A stretch of DNA of 64,000 bases, taken from the NCBI GenBank assembly GCA_905221605.1, contig CAJNDS010002110.1:168501-232500 (forward strand). The letters are read 5' to 3'. Made by a program: the position numbers and the translations under genes. Of the stretch, positions 10,941 to 19,944 are shown in pieces (within the stretch, counting starts at the first letter, position 1; each line of letters opens with the position of its first letter). The notes beneath the pieces were generated by a model. That model did no database searches. It was not told where the DNA came from and was given only the letters and a program-made list of their open reading frames with translations. This DNA is from Symbiodinium natans. Lineage: Eukaryota > Sar > Dinophyceae > Suessiales > Symbiodiniaceae.

Positions 10941-11244
10941 GTTTAAGGTTTAGGGTTTAGGGCTTAAGGTGTAGGGTCTAGGGTTCGGGGTTTAGGGGTT
11001 AGGTTTAGGGTTGCAGGCTTACGTTTCGGGGTTTTGATTACAAGGTTTCCAACGGAGAGGGGTTTAAACGACAAGGGTTTAGGGCATGTAACTCAAGGGT
11101 TCCCAAATGCTCCCCACTACTCGCGAAGGCTCCCTATAGGCTTCCCCAAGGTTCTGTAGATACCTAGCCCCCATGAACCCACCCGCCTCCCTGAAACAAA
11201 AAAACAAACCCTAAACCCTAAACCCTAAACCCTAAACCCTGAAC

Positions 11245-11336
11245 CCTGAACCCCATGAGCCAATCCGAGCAGCCGGTGGCTTAGTGCCAAGGCAGATTGG
11301 GGATCGCAAGGGCAGTGCTTCTTCCCCAGCTCCTGG
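11245..11336 (+). CDS. Possible exon of the 11-16 kb plus-strand gene
   Basis: Plus frame HEPIRAAGGLVPRQIGDRKG followed by SASSPAPG, between CCCTAAA and TTTAGGG tracts. The minus strand is also open, so strand is not certain. Confidence 0.35.
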
Positions 11337-11557
11337 GGTTTAGGGTTTAGGGCTTAGGGTTTAGGGTTTGGGGTTTAGGGTGCAGGGTCGAAGTAGTTTC
11401 AGAATTGGGGGGAGGAAGGGTTTTATGTGCCCTACAATGGTTTTGAAGCGTTCTGGGTGTGAGGATTTCAGTGCTTCTTCCCCAGCTTCTCTGAAACTGA
11501 TAGACCTCGAGCCAAACCCTAAACCCTAAACCCTAAACTCTGAACCCCTGTTCTTAA

Positions 11558-11610
11558 AAGCGATCCCGCGATCTGCCAGCCTTGGCTAAGGATGCATCGT
11601 CGTATGCCTC
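11558..11610 (+). CDS. Exon fragment left of a family-G element
   Basis: Plus frame KRSRDLPALAKDASSYAS. It stops where an inverted-repeat element starts with GGTAGCCCAGC; coding-like sequence resumes on the far side at 11738. Confidence 0.4.
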
Positions 11611-11737
11611 GGTAGCCCAGCAACCATCTCACAATAAGGGTACCCTTCTTGGGGTTTAGAGTTTAGGGTTTAGGGTTTAGGGTTTAGGAGGCCCAGAACC
11701 AAGGAGAATAGAGAGAAGAGGGTACCGCTGGGCTACC
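11611..11737. mobile_element. Family-G inverted-repeat element carrying a telomere tract
   Basis: Ends are GGTAGCCCAGC and GCTGGGCTACC, perfect complements. The interior holds an ACAATAAGGGTACCC motif and a TTTAGGG tract. Related sequence at about 18495-18660 (TTGCCCA ... TGGGCAA ends) and a piece near 12395-12460 share ATAAGG(G/C)(C/T)ACCCTT. Confidence 0.6.
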
Positions 11738-11822
11738 CAGATGCTGAAACAGCGGGCCAGAAGCGGTAGCGGCCGTGGAGCCCAACCTCTGACGGAACAG
11801 TTCAGGCAGTTTGGGGTTCGTA
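11738..11822 (+). CDS. Exon fragment right of a family-G element
   Basis: Plus frame QMLKQRARSGSGRGAQPLTE followed by QFRQFG, resuming coding-like sequence directly after the element. No family recognised. Confidence 0.4.
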
Positions 11823-12165
11823 GGTTTTAGGGTCCCTAAACCCTATAGGGTTTGGGGTTTGGGGTTTAGGGTCTGGGGTTTAGGGTTTGGGGTTTGGGGT
11901 TTAGGGTTTGGGGTTTAGGGGGTCGAGGTCGCAGGGACTAGGCGAGGATTCTCGATTGGGGCGCCTGGAGAGTGGGCTTACACCGGACACCAGGCTGCGT
12001 GCATTGCCACTACTGCCCATGCGCTCCACAATGTGCTCAACAGTTTAGGCTTTTGGGTCTGGAAGGTCTCTCTAAATCCTAAGCCCTGAACCCACCAAAA
12101 CTCTGGGAAACATTACAAACCCTAAACCCTAAACCCTAAACCCTAAACCCTCTCTGACCCCTAGA

Positions 12166-12303
12166 AACTCGGGGTGCGCGACCGAAATCCTTGCCCCCCC
12201 GAAAAGCATGGCATGGCCTTTGCAAGCTCCCGCACCGCGTGCACGCGGCGCGCCTCCCCCAAGGGGCCCTCGAGGTTGATCACAAACCTTTGCTGCAGGG
12301 TTT
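12166..12303. other. Exon-like block open on both strands
   Basis: Minus reads LQQRFVINLEGPLGEARRVH followed by AVRELAKAMPCFSGG. Plus reads NPCPPEKHGMAFASSRTACT. GC-rich with strong third-position C/G. A coding exon is likely, but strand cannot be settled without transcripts. TTTAGGG starts immediately to its right. Confidence 0.4.
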
Positions 12304-12746
12304 AGGGTTTAGGGTTTAGGGTTTAGGGTTTAGGGTTTAGGGTTTAGGGTCTAGGGTTTAGGGTTGCAGGGTCTTGGTAGCCCCCAGAAACCATATTCAA
12401 ATAAGCGCACCCTTGCTTGGGTTGGTTACTTCATAAGGGAACCTCGAACCACAAAGTTCAGTAGGGTTTTGTCAACTAACCACTAAACCCGAAACCCTAA
12501 ACCCGAAACCCTAAACCCTAAACCCTAAACCCTAAACCCTAAACTACAACAAGACCACAAGGCCATTCAGGAGTCTGGGAAGCTTTTGTTGTGGGTACTT
12601 TGACGCAGCTCGGAGGCGTCAACCCTAAACTGCTTCCGGTCTCACCCTAAACCCTAAACCCTAAACCCTAAACCCTAAACCGCACCTACAACCCCTACGC
12701 TTGAAGATCAACTTCGAGGTGCTCTCTGACTGAGATCTCATGGGTT

Positions 12747-12873
12747 CCCCTACCACCCCCCTCGATACCACCCCCCCCTAGGTTCCCGCCATACGTACGG
12801 CTATTTAAGGATTGTTAAGCCTAACTCAGGTTATGTAAGGAGGGAACCTAGGGGGGTAGTATAGAGGCGGGTA
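12747..12873. mobile_element. Family-F palindromic element
   Basis: The left arm has TTCCCCTACCACCC and CCTAGGTTCCC; the right arm has GGGAACCTAGG and GGCGGGTAGT. A second copy lies at 13056-13190. Non-coding. Confidence 0.6.
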
Positions 12874-13030
12874 GTCCCAAACCCCAAGCGCAGGTCTTTG
12901 ACTCAACCCTAAACCCTATAAACCCTAAGCCCTAAGCCCTAAGCCCCAAGCCCTAAACCTAAGCCGTGTCTTCTGTTCAAAGGCGTCGGAGTCGCCCAGC
13001 TTTGGGTCTTAAGTATGATGCAAAAGAAGA

Positions 13031-13216
13031 GGAACCAGCACAAACATGATATATAGGGTTCCCCTATTACCACCCTCTACTACCGCCTTCCCCAGGTTCC
13101 CCTCCCATAATTAAGTCGATTTAGGCAGTCAAGCCGAATTAAGATTAGGAAGGGGGGGGGGGGGGCGGGTAGTATGGTAGGGAAACCCATGAAGAGAAAC
13201 CAGCACAAACATGATA
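13031..13216. mobile_element. Family-F element flanked by a duplication of about 20 bp
   Basis: The palindrome (GGGTTCCCCTATTACCACC ... GGTAGTATGGTAGGGAAACCC) sits between near-identical copies of AACCAGCACAAACATGATA at about 13037-13055 and 13198-13216. The duplication is longer than those at other insertions here. Confidence 0.7.
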
Positions 13217-13284
13217 CAAAGCAATAATGCCAACCATGAGACTAACACTCGTCTAAAGAATCGCAGTCATCGGAAGTCAAGAAA

Positions 13285-13412
13285 AGTCGTATCCAGAATG
13301 GCCAAACAGCCACCCTAAACCTAAAAACCCCAAACACGCCATGCACCCTCATGACTCGACGCCCCCCCCCCCCCCCCTTTTCTTCTTAACAGGCTGTTTA
13401 GCCATTCCGGGT
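13285..13412. mobile_element. Family-K inverted-repeat element
   Basis: The left end ATCCAGAATGGCCAAACAGC and the right end GGCTGTTTAGCCATTCCGGG are imperfect complements. Between them are telomere-like units and a C-run. Single copy in the window. Confidence 0.5.
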
Positions 13413-13451
13413 TCCGTAGCCCTTACATCCAAAACCCCTATGTTAACTGTA

Positions 13452-13552
13452 CAATTTGGGATGTTCCCCCCCCCCTTATACTAACAGTCCTTTATAGGGA
13501 TTACAGTACCCCGTACTAGAATCTCTGTTCAGGACTGTTAGCGTTGGGGGGA
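13452..13552. mobile_element. Family-I inverted-repeat element
   Basis: Ends are GATGTTCCCCCC and GGGGGGAACATC, with inner arms CTAACAGTCC/GGACTGTTAG. A longer diverged relative occupies about 19750-19925, ending GGGGGAACATC. Confidence 0.6.
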
Positions 13553-13651
13553 ACATCAACACAAAAATGACTCACCTCCCCCCCTCTCAATTAACAAAAA
13601 AACAGGCCCGGAACCCCCTGAATTCAGAAGCCTCTCGCTCAGGATTTTGTA

Positions 13652-13882
13652 TTGGACAAGTGGAGCTCTAAGCCAGAGACTGCAGGGGCTGTAGCCTTAA
13701 GCCAGAGACTGCGAGCCAGGGGCCCTGACCAGAACCCAAAACCCTAAACCCTAAACCCTGAAGCCCCAAACCCTAAACCCTAAACCCAAAACCCTAAACC
13801 ATAAACCCTAAAGCGACTGTCAAGCCAGAGACTGCAGGGGCTGGGAGCCCGAAACTAGAGACTGCAGGGGCGAGTTTTTAAA
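13652..13882 (+). CDS. Two exon-like blocks with KPETAGA repeats
   Basis: The blocks 13652-13735 and 13815-13882 are open on plus and share the repeated peptide KPETAGA (DKWSSKPETAGAVALSQRLR; then VKPETAGAGSPKLETAGASF). A CCCTAAA-rich stretch separates them. This may be a repeat protein or a duplicated exon. Confidence 0.4.
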
Positions 13883-13906
13883 GGCCTGAGGCCTAAGGCC
13901 TAAGGC

Positions 13907-13982
13907 CTAAACCCTAAACCCTAAACCCTAAACCCTAAACCCTAAACCCTAAACCCTAAACCCTAAACCCTAAACCCTAACC
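13907..13982 (-). repeat. CCCTAAA tract, about 10 units
   Basis: Clean CCCTAAA array on the plus strand. Confidence 0.95.
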
Positions 13983-14047
13983 TCCTCAATGGAGGGCCCA
14001 GGAAAGGGATTGAATCAATGCAATGAGGGGGTGGGGGGGCGGGGCCC

Positions 14048-14160
14048 AAACCCCCAAACCCCAAACCCTAAACCCCTAAACCCCTAAACCCCTAAACCCC
14101 TAAACCCCTAAACCCCCAAACCCCTAAACCCCTAAACCCCCCAAATCCTAAACCCCAAAC
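14048..14160 (-). repeat. Octamer variant array CCCCTAAA
   Basis: About ten CCCCTAAA octamers with a few CCCCCAAA units. A similar, longer array lies at 47788-47965. One extra C per unit suggests local expansion of a slipped unit. Confidence 0.9.
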
Positions 14161-14209
14161 CCTGGACCCCCCGCTCAAACCGACGACGGTGCGCACGTGA
14201 TCCAGCGGT

Positions 14210-14325
14210 CCTGAGTTGCTGAGTTCAGAAGCCCCCCAAAAAAGTCTAGACTTTCAGTTCTATAGGGGGTTATAGCATCCCAAAAAATGCAAAGTGCACT
14301 CATTCAGTTTCTACAAAACCCTAAG
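14210..14325. mobile_element. Family-D inverted-repeat element
   Basis: Shares GTTGCTGAGTTCA.AAGCCCCCC and TTTCAGTTCTRTAGGGG with the copy at 17156-17275 and a partial copy at about 6970-7030. The right end is CACTCATTCAGTTTCTAC. It lies between coding-like sequence on both sides. Confidence 0.6.
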
Positions 14326-14339
14326 CCCTGAACCCTAAG

Positions 14340-14440
14340 TCCTAAGAGCCAGCCAGAAGAAAGCCAAGGGTCTGCAGCGAAAGTCCTCGGTGGCTGCCGT
14401 GGCTTCGGACCTGGGGCCTCCCAGGCTTGGGATTTGGGGC
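14340..14440 (+). other. Exon-like block that is also a dispersed repeat
   Basis: Plus frame SQKKAKGLQRKSSVAAVASD then LGPPRLG looks coding. However, its first 30 bases (AGTCCTAAGAGCCAGCCAGA ...) recur near 6945, 38090 and 41335, so part of this block is a repeat. Confidence 0.35.
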
Positions 14441-14525
14441 TTAGGACCTGGAGGGTTGGAGTGGTTGGACTGTTGGGGCTTGTGTGTTTGGGTTTACGTA
14501 AGTTTGGGGGTTTCGACTCTCTCGG

Positions 14526-14605
14526 GCTTAGGGTTTAGGGTTTAGGGTTTAGGGTTTAGGGTTTAGGGTTTAGGGTTTAGGGTTTAGGGTTTAGGGTTTA
14601 GGGTT
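14526..14605 (+). repeat. TTTAGGG tract, about 11 units
   Basis: Clean TTTAGGG array. Confidence 0.95.
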
Positions 14606-14747
14606 GATGTGTGGGCATTTGGTTTGGTTTTTGGGGATTGGGGATTGGGGTCGAGCGCTTTTGTTGTTTTAGGGCTTTCGGAGTTTAGGGATAAGTTTTA
14701 GGGTTTACCTGGCTTACCCCAATTAGGGCTTAGGGTTTAGGCCCTTA

Positions 14748-14808
14748 CTCAGGTGCTCCCTGGGGAGTTTTTGTTCGAAGCGCATCGAAACTTGAGTCAA
14801 GTCTTGCG
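14748..14808 (+). CDS. Possible exon of the 11-16 kb plus-strand gene
   Basis: Plus frame TQVLPGEFLFEAHRNLSQVL. No family recognised. Confidence 0.35.
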
Positions 14809-15227
14809 GTAGGGGGTGCCTGGCCTAAGTTATACTTGGGCTTTCAGGCAGTTCCAGTATAATGCTGACTTTCTAAAGCCCAAGGTTCACGATATTGAGG
14901 TACCCAAACCCCGAAACCTGACGCCCTGAACCATTAGAGTATCTCAACGCGTCCTTGGGAGGGCTTTGGGTTTAGGGTTTAGGGTTTAGGGTTTAGGGTT
15001 TAGGGTTTAGGGGACCCCGAAGGCTTCACAGGCTGTGGGTTGCAGGGTTTAAGGTTTTTGGACTTCTGGGCCTTGTGGGTTTAGGGTTTAGGGTTTAGGG
15101 TTTAGGGTTTAGGGTTTAGGGTTTAGGGTGTGGTTGACTTGGGGCCAGGAGCACTCATGTGATCTCCGCGCAGTTTATCCTTCTCAGTCACCCCCGAAAC
15201 GACCGAAAACCCAAGCTCAACACACGT

Positions 15228-15390
15228 GACCACTATTTGCTTAAGAACCCCCCCACTCCCCACCCAAAACAAAAGAAAAAACAAAATATAATAAATAAAT
15301 AAACAGCAAAAAACACAAATTAATAATCCCTATCTTGCCCTTAGAAGGAAGAATGTGTCTTATTCTTTGGGGGTTCTTAAGCAAAAAAGT
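15228..15390. mobile_element. Family-B inverted-repeat element
   Basis: Ends are ACTATTTGCTTAAGAACCCC and GGGGTTCTTAAGCAAAAAAG. The interior has GGAAGAATGTG. Related copies: about 17395-17552, 18035-18120, 21540-21652, 28345-28453, 32526-32628, and a decayed one near 43060-43180. Confidence 0.75.
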
Positions 15391-15589
15391 AGATGAACAT
15401 CCAACCCTCCTGCACCCAAACGCTACACCCAAGACCACCTAAGCCTGACCCCCTCAGCCTTTCCGAGTCCGAACACGGCTAAACCTAAACCCTCGTTGGC
15501 CCCCTTAAGCTCTAAACCCTAAACTCCGAACCCTTAACGTTCTGGAACTGTAAGCCCCAAACCGTAAGCCCTAAACCCCAAACCCCAGG

Positions 15590-15705
15590 CCTTCCCACGG
15601 TTCCGCCGAGGGCCCAGGTGGCGCTGGGGGCGCACTCGGCAGCAGCACCGGCGGGGCCGGCGAGAGGGGATGCAGAAAGTAGCCTCAGGCACCGGCGTGC
15701 TCGGT
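15590..15705. other. GC-rich exon-like block
   Basis: Open on plus (VALGAHSAAAPAGPARGDAE) and on minus. The high GC of this block against its telomeric flanks is the main evidence for coding. Strand uncertain. Confidence 0.25.
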
Positions 15706-15744
15706 TTAGGGTTTAGGGTTTAGGGTTTAGGGTTTGAGTTCAGG

Positions 15745-15857
15745 GTAATAAGGACCGTGCTACTTTGGGTGGGCCTACGTTGGGAAGGAAGGACGTGCCT
15801 CGAAGCCCTACAGAAACGCTGGAAGCCCTCGGCCCTCCGCTTGAAGCACACCGCGCT
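15745..15857 (+). CDS. Probable penultimate exon of the 11-16 kb plus-strand gene
   Basis: Plus frame TVLLWVGLRWEGRTCLEALQ then KRWKPSALRLKHTAL, ending at a TTTAGGG tract. The exon at 15933 follows that tract. Confidence 0.45.
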
Positions 15858-15932
15858 TTAGGGTTTAGGGTTTAGGGTTTAGGGTTTAGGGTTTAGGGTT
15901 TAGGGTTTAAGGTCCAGGGTCACCCCTAAACC

Positions 15933-16085
15933 CAATTGCACCCTGACATGCGCAGGCAAGCCCGGAACCTTCCTCAGGAAACCCGGCTCCTGCCAGGCAT
16001 CTATGTTCAAAGGCCCCAGGAGCCTAATGCTAGCCTCCCTGTCCCTATGGCTAAGAGTTTAAGGGTGCAGAAACAAGATCCATAA
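15933..16085 (+). CDS. Probable C-terminal exon of the plus-strand gene
   Basis: Fifty codons read QLHPDMRRQARNLPQETRLL, PGIYVQRPQEPNASLPVPMA and KSLRVQKQDP, ending with TAA at 16083-16085. It starts straight after telomere-like sequence. Convergent with the sulfotransferase gene on the other strand. Family unknown. Confidence 0.5.
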   Translation, partial: QLHPDMRRQARNLPQETRLLPGIYVQRPQEPNASLPVPMAKSLRVQKQDP

Positions 16086-16161
16086 GCCAGTGGTTTAGGG
16101 TTTAGGGTTTAGGGTTTAGGGTTTAGGGTTTAGGGTCTCGTCTTTTTCCCACCTAGCTGAC

Positions 16162-17139
16162 TTAGCTGGTGACAGGGTCCGGCCAGTTCTCAATCGAGTA
16201 CCCCAGCTGCTCTTGCATGTCCTTCAACTGGCGCAACAATCGCGGGTCCAGCTGCAGCAAAGATTCCTGCGCTGCCTGCATGCACTCCTTGTCATTCGAG
16301 TGGCCGGGATCAGAGATGGCATTGTCATAGGTGGGGTTGACGTTCAAGTCCTCCACCTTCACTGTCTCCCACAGCCGGAACAGGTCCGATTCTGGGACGG
16401 TGTCTGCGAAGAGGAAGTGAAACAGCCTCTGGACCACGTCGTCAAAGCCTTCCGACGACTTGGTGATCTCCTCAAAGCGCACAGGGAAGATCTCATCCGC
16501 ACTCGTGTTCCTGTAGAGATCCACCATGAAGTGAATGGTCTCAGACATGAGAGGCCAGAGGGCCATGAAACCCTCCAGAGGGCCCATAGACATTATCTCG
16601 GGCCACGGGGCCACACCCAAGATGCCGTACTCCTCTCCCCGGTGATGATAGCAGTAGGCCGAGATGAGCATGTCCTTAGGCTTGCGAATGGCATGGGCTC
16701 CCCGGATGGGCAGCGCGCGGACGGTCGCCGCGCCCTTGGCCGCCAAGAAGTCCTCGGTGCGGCCCAGGTTGTCCCATTGTATGGGCATGTCCAGGCGGTC
16801 GGAGCACGCGGCAGTGTTATCCGCTGTGGTAAGGTGGCTGTTCGTGTTCATGTTCCAGCGGCAGGAGAACGGGGCATCTAGGGTGTCCAAGGCACGCCTC
16901 ATCACATTGCGAAGCAGGTTGCTGCCAGCTTTGTGGTGCGTCGCCACGAAGAAGTAGTGCTTCTCCCATGGCTTCGGGCCCGCTTCTTGCGAAGCGGCCG
17001 CTTTACCTCGGCTAGAAGCCCGCGACTGCAGCAGCGACATAGGGGCATCACGACAGCTGTCGTCCAGTACGGCTGCACCTGACTGTGAGCTAACGCCAGA
17101 GACGCCCAGAACGAGCAACGCTGAGAACAGATGAAGCAT
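16162..17139 (-). CDS. Secreted or lumenal sulfotransferase-like protein, intronless
   Basis: 325 residues. Residues 1-20 form a signal peptide (MLHLFSALLVLGVSG). Then comes MSLLQ, a motif I remember just after signal peptides of many dinoflagellate proteins. THHKAGSNLL (residues 66-75) matches the 5'-phosphosulfate loop of PAPS-dependent sulfotransferases, where THHKAGS replaces the usual YPKSGT. RKPKDMLISAY (about 152-162) matches the 3'-phosphate-binding RxPxDxxxSxY. It would transfer sulfate from PAPS to a carbohydrate or peptide in the secretory path; the substrate is unknown. The length suits a Golgi-type sulfotransferase. It is the only long uninterrupted ORF in the telomere-rich domain, suggesting recent retroposition. 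The plus-strand ORFs across it are shadows. Confidence 0.85.
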   Translation of the reverse strand: MLHLFSALLVLGVSGVSSQSGAAVLDDSCRDAPMSLLQSRASSRGKAAASQEAGPKPWEKHYFFVATHHKAGSNLLRNVMRRALDTLDAPFSCRWNMNTNSHLTTADNTAACSDRLDMPIQWDNLGRTEDFLAAKGAATVRALPIRGAHAIRKPKDMLISAYCYHHRGEEYGILGVAPWPEIMSMGPLEGFMALWPLMSETIHFMVDLYRNTSADEIFPVRFEEITKSSEGFDDVVQRLFHFLFADTVPESDLFRLWETVKVEDLNVNPTYDNAISDPGHSNDKECMQAAQESLLQLDPRLLRQLKDMQEQLGYSIENWPDPVTS

Positions 17140-17155
17140 GACCCTTGAAGTCGTC

Positions 17156-17275
17156 CTTAGTTGCTGAGTTCACAAGCCCCCCAAAAAGCGAACACTTTCA
17201 GTTCTGTAGGGGTTGAGGGTTTAGGGTGATTGTAGCATTCCAAAAAGTGTATAGTGTACTCACTCAGCTACCAAG
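17156..17275. mobile_element. Family-D element in the sulfotransferase 5' region
   Basis: Ends CTTAGTTGCTGAGT and ACTCAGCTACCAAG are imperfect complements. It is flanked by CGTC on both sides (17152-17155 and 17276-17279). It sits 16 bp upstream of the sulfotransferase ATG and contains a short TTTAGGG stretch, so it may form a 5' UTR intron. Confidence 0.7.
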
Positions 17276-17332
17276 CGTCTAAAGGACCTGGGACAGCGCG
17301 ACAGGTGGCGGCAGTGGGATTTCGGCCGCCAT

Positions 17333-17342
17333 CTTGAGCCAA
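17333..17342 (-). other. Possible spliced-leader relic
   Basis: On the minus strand it reads TTGGCTCAAG, identical to the last ten bases of the dinoflagellate spliced leader as I remember it, about 190 bp upstream of the sulfotransferase ATG. Such relics mark genes re-inserted from mRNA. Ten bases could occur by chance in a window this size. Confidence 0.35.
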
Positions 17343-17691
17343 CTATCGAGGATTGCGTTCAGGGTTTAGGGTTTAGGGTTTGGGGTTTAGGGTCGTCAAA
17401 TCCCCAATGCCACAACGGAAAAAAGACACTCGCAACTCCTGAACCACCGCCCAAAGCGCAAACAAAACAACAAAAAACAAAAACACATGCCCAACATAAT
17501 GATACTCCCTTACTACCGCTGCTGTTTTGTAGGGTTCTTAAGCAAATAGTTGCTTGAGTGCCTGAATCCTAAACCAAGCCTCAGCCCTCAGCCCTCAACC
17601 CCTGAACCCCTCAGCCCCTGAACCCCTCAACCCCTCAAGCCCTCAGCCCCTGAACCCCTCCCCCCCCGAAACCTAAACCCTAAAACCTAAG

Positions 17692-17770
17692 TGTTTCAGA
17701 CGAGGGATCCGCCAAGGAAGCCGCACGCGGCGAAGGAAAGATAGCCAAGGGCATGGTATTTGGACATGAA
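17692..17770 (+). other. Possible exon
   Basis: Plus frame VSDEGSAKEAARGEGKIAKG, then MVFGHE, between C-rich telomere-like repeats and a TTTAGGG tract. No family recognised. Confidence 0.35.
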
Positions 17771-17912
17771 AAAAGGGGTTTAGGGCTTAGGGTTTAGGGT
17801 TTAGGGTTTAGTGTTTAGAGGGTTAAGGGGGTTTGAGGGTTAGGATTAGGCGGTTTAGGGTTTAGGGTTGTTTCGGAAAGCTAAACCTTAAACCCTAAAC
17901 CCTAAGCTCTAG

Positions 17913-18034
17913 TTAGGATTTATAGGGTGTGAAGGGATCACAGGGTTTGTGGGCTTTACGGGGTTGATGGGGTGGAACAGTGCCGGGGTCCTTGTTCTTG
18001 GGAATTGAGGCAAGGATTTTCACGACCCTTAGGG
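17913..18034 (-). CDS. Possible C-terminal exon
   Basis: Minus frame RVVKILASIPKNKDPGTVPP then HQPRKAHKPCDPFTPYKS and a stop. A degenerate family-B element adjoins upstream. Lysine/proline-rich; no family recognised. Confidence 0.4.
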
Positions 18035-18132
18035 TTACTACTATTTGCTTAGGAAGCCCCAAAATACTAATCCCTAGATTACCCTTACCAGGAAGAATAT
18101 TCCATTTTGGATTTGTTGTCAGCAATTCGTGG

Positions 18133-18228
18133 TTAGGGTTTAGGGTTTAGGGTTTAGGGTTTAGGGTTTAGGGTTTAGGGTTTAGGGTTTAGGGTTTAGG
18201 GTTTAGGGTTTAGGGTTTAGGGTTTAGG
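18133..18228 (+). repeat. TTTAGGG tract, about 13 units
   Basis: Clean TTTAGGG array. Confidence 0.95.
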
Positions 18229-18299
18229 GCTCAGAAACCAACCCTGGTCGTTGAAAGAGCTGCGGCAGAGCCAGCTGACATGCTCCCTTGCTTCTAGGC

Positions 18300-18357
18300 C
18301 CCATCCCCAACAAGGCCGACAAAAAACCAAAGCCAGAAAGGCTCAAAGACCACAGGG
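18300..18357 (+). other. Possible exon after a good acceptor
   Basis: CCTTGCTTCTAG is a textbook acceptor. It is followed by the plus frame GPIPNKADKKPKPERLKDHR, which runs into a TTTAGGG tract. No family recognised. Confidence 0.35.
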
Positions 18358-19265
18358 TTTAGGGTTTAGGGTTTAGGGGTTTTGGGGTTTAGGGTAACCC
18401 CCCGACAAAGTTCCATGCACAAAAGCCTAACACACCCCACTAAACGGCCCCCAAAACCCCAAACGCCAGGCGTAGACTGTAGATCTGAATGACCGGAGTA
18501 CTTGCCCATTGGTTCTTTGCCACCCCAGTTCTTACGGTACATCCTAGCCCAGTAACCATATATCATCATAAGGGCACCCTTTTGGTTGGCCACTGTATAA
18601 GGGAACCCAAAACCAAAAAAATAAATGGTACCACTGGGCAACCAAGGGTACATACAGACATTGAACGCCTCGCAGTTTGGAGGATGGTGTTTCGGGGATT
18701 CTGAGTTTAGAGAACCCAAGGGCGTATTCTTGAGGGGTTTAGGGGGCTCGGGTTTCAGTGCATCAGGGCTTTAGGAGGTTTCTTCGTTGACCAAGCCCCC
18801 AGCTGCCTTTGAAGCCCTTGAAGCCTCAACCCCTAAACCCTTTAGGGTTCAGGGTTTAGGGCCCCAAGGCATGGCCCCACGGGTCCATGTACCCATTTAG
18901 TATATACTTGGGTTTAGGGTTTAGGGTTTAGAGTTTAGGGTTAAGGGTTTAGGGTTTCATAGGAACCCCTTGCAGGCCCAGGTGTGTGCTATATAGGTCG
19001 GGTGGTTGAACCCTGAACCCTAAACGGCAGTGAGCACTCAAGGGTCGTGATGGCCCTAAACCCTAACCCTAAACCCCCAAGCCCTCTCCCCTCCCTTCTT
19101 TCGCAAAAAAAAGGAAAAAAAAAACAGGAATTAGGGTTTATAGGGTTCTTGCACCAAAGCCCACTAACCCTCACTAGATAATTTCGAGTTGCCCGAAATC
19201 CCGAGAAAACTGGCCCAGGGGTTCCCCAGCAATTTCTGTGGGGTCCTCAAGGGAGGGAGGTTCAT

Positions 19266-19411
19266 GGGGGGGGGGGGGGGGGGTTGGGGGGGGGGGGGGG
19301 GGGGTGGGGGGGGTTAGGGTTTAGGGTTTAGGGTTTAGGGTTTAGGGTTTAGGGTTTAGGGTTTAGGGTTAGGGTTTAGGGTTTAGGGTTTAGGGTTTAG
19401 GGTTTAGGGTT
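19266..19411 (+). repeat. Poly-G run joined to a TTTAGGG tract
   Basis: About 50 bases of G broken by three T's are followed by about 13 TTTAGGG units. Strong G-quadruplex potential on the plus strand. Homopolymer length may be inexact in the assembly. Confidence 0.9.
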
Positions 19412-19419
19412 AGCCTTGG

Positions 19420-19940
19420 GAACTCCGGGAAGCTCAGGTAGCCATAGGGAGCAGTGGGGAGGATGAGGGTTAGAATGTATGTATATCTTTATGTGCACAT
19501 ATCCATTGGGGGTGGTGGGGGGGGAGAGCTGTAGCATACCGATATCTGTAAATGTACATACCCCAAGGGATTCTGTAGGGTACCTGATTGTCGCTAAAGG
19601 GCACTATCAATAGGGGATCAAGAGTTTGTCATATCTTCCTGCGAGAGGCGCCTCCCAAAAAAAACAGGGTTCTAGGGTTGTAGGGTTCATGAGGTTATAG
19701 TGTTATAGGGTTTGGGGTTTGGTGTTAAACCTCTAAACCCCTAAAAAAGGGGTCGGAATAGTGTTCCCTTAGGGTTCCTGTATGAATATACTATGATAAC
19801 CCAGAAAAACCTTATTCTAATCGTTCAGGCCCTTTACCCGGCTACCAAGTTATTGAGCTTTCAGGGTTAAGCGAAGGAATACTTATCCCTATTAAGGACT
19901 CTTAGCATAAGGGGGAACATCCCAAGATATATTCCTTGCT
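19420..19940. other. Non-coding stretch with a family-I relative
   Basis: No convincing exon. It holds AT-rich sequence to 19620, a few telomere-like units, and a 170-bp inverted-repeat element related to family I (about 19750-19925). Confidence 0.5.
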
Positions 19941-19944
19941 TTGC

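Noticed and set aside
16213-16957. Plus-strand ORFs of 222 and 97 residues
   Set aside because: Shadows of the sulfotransferase gene, which has signal peptide and PAPS motifs.
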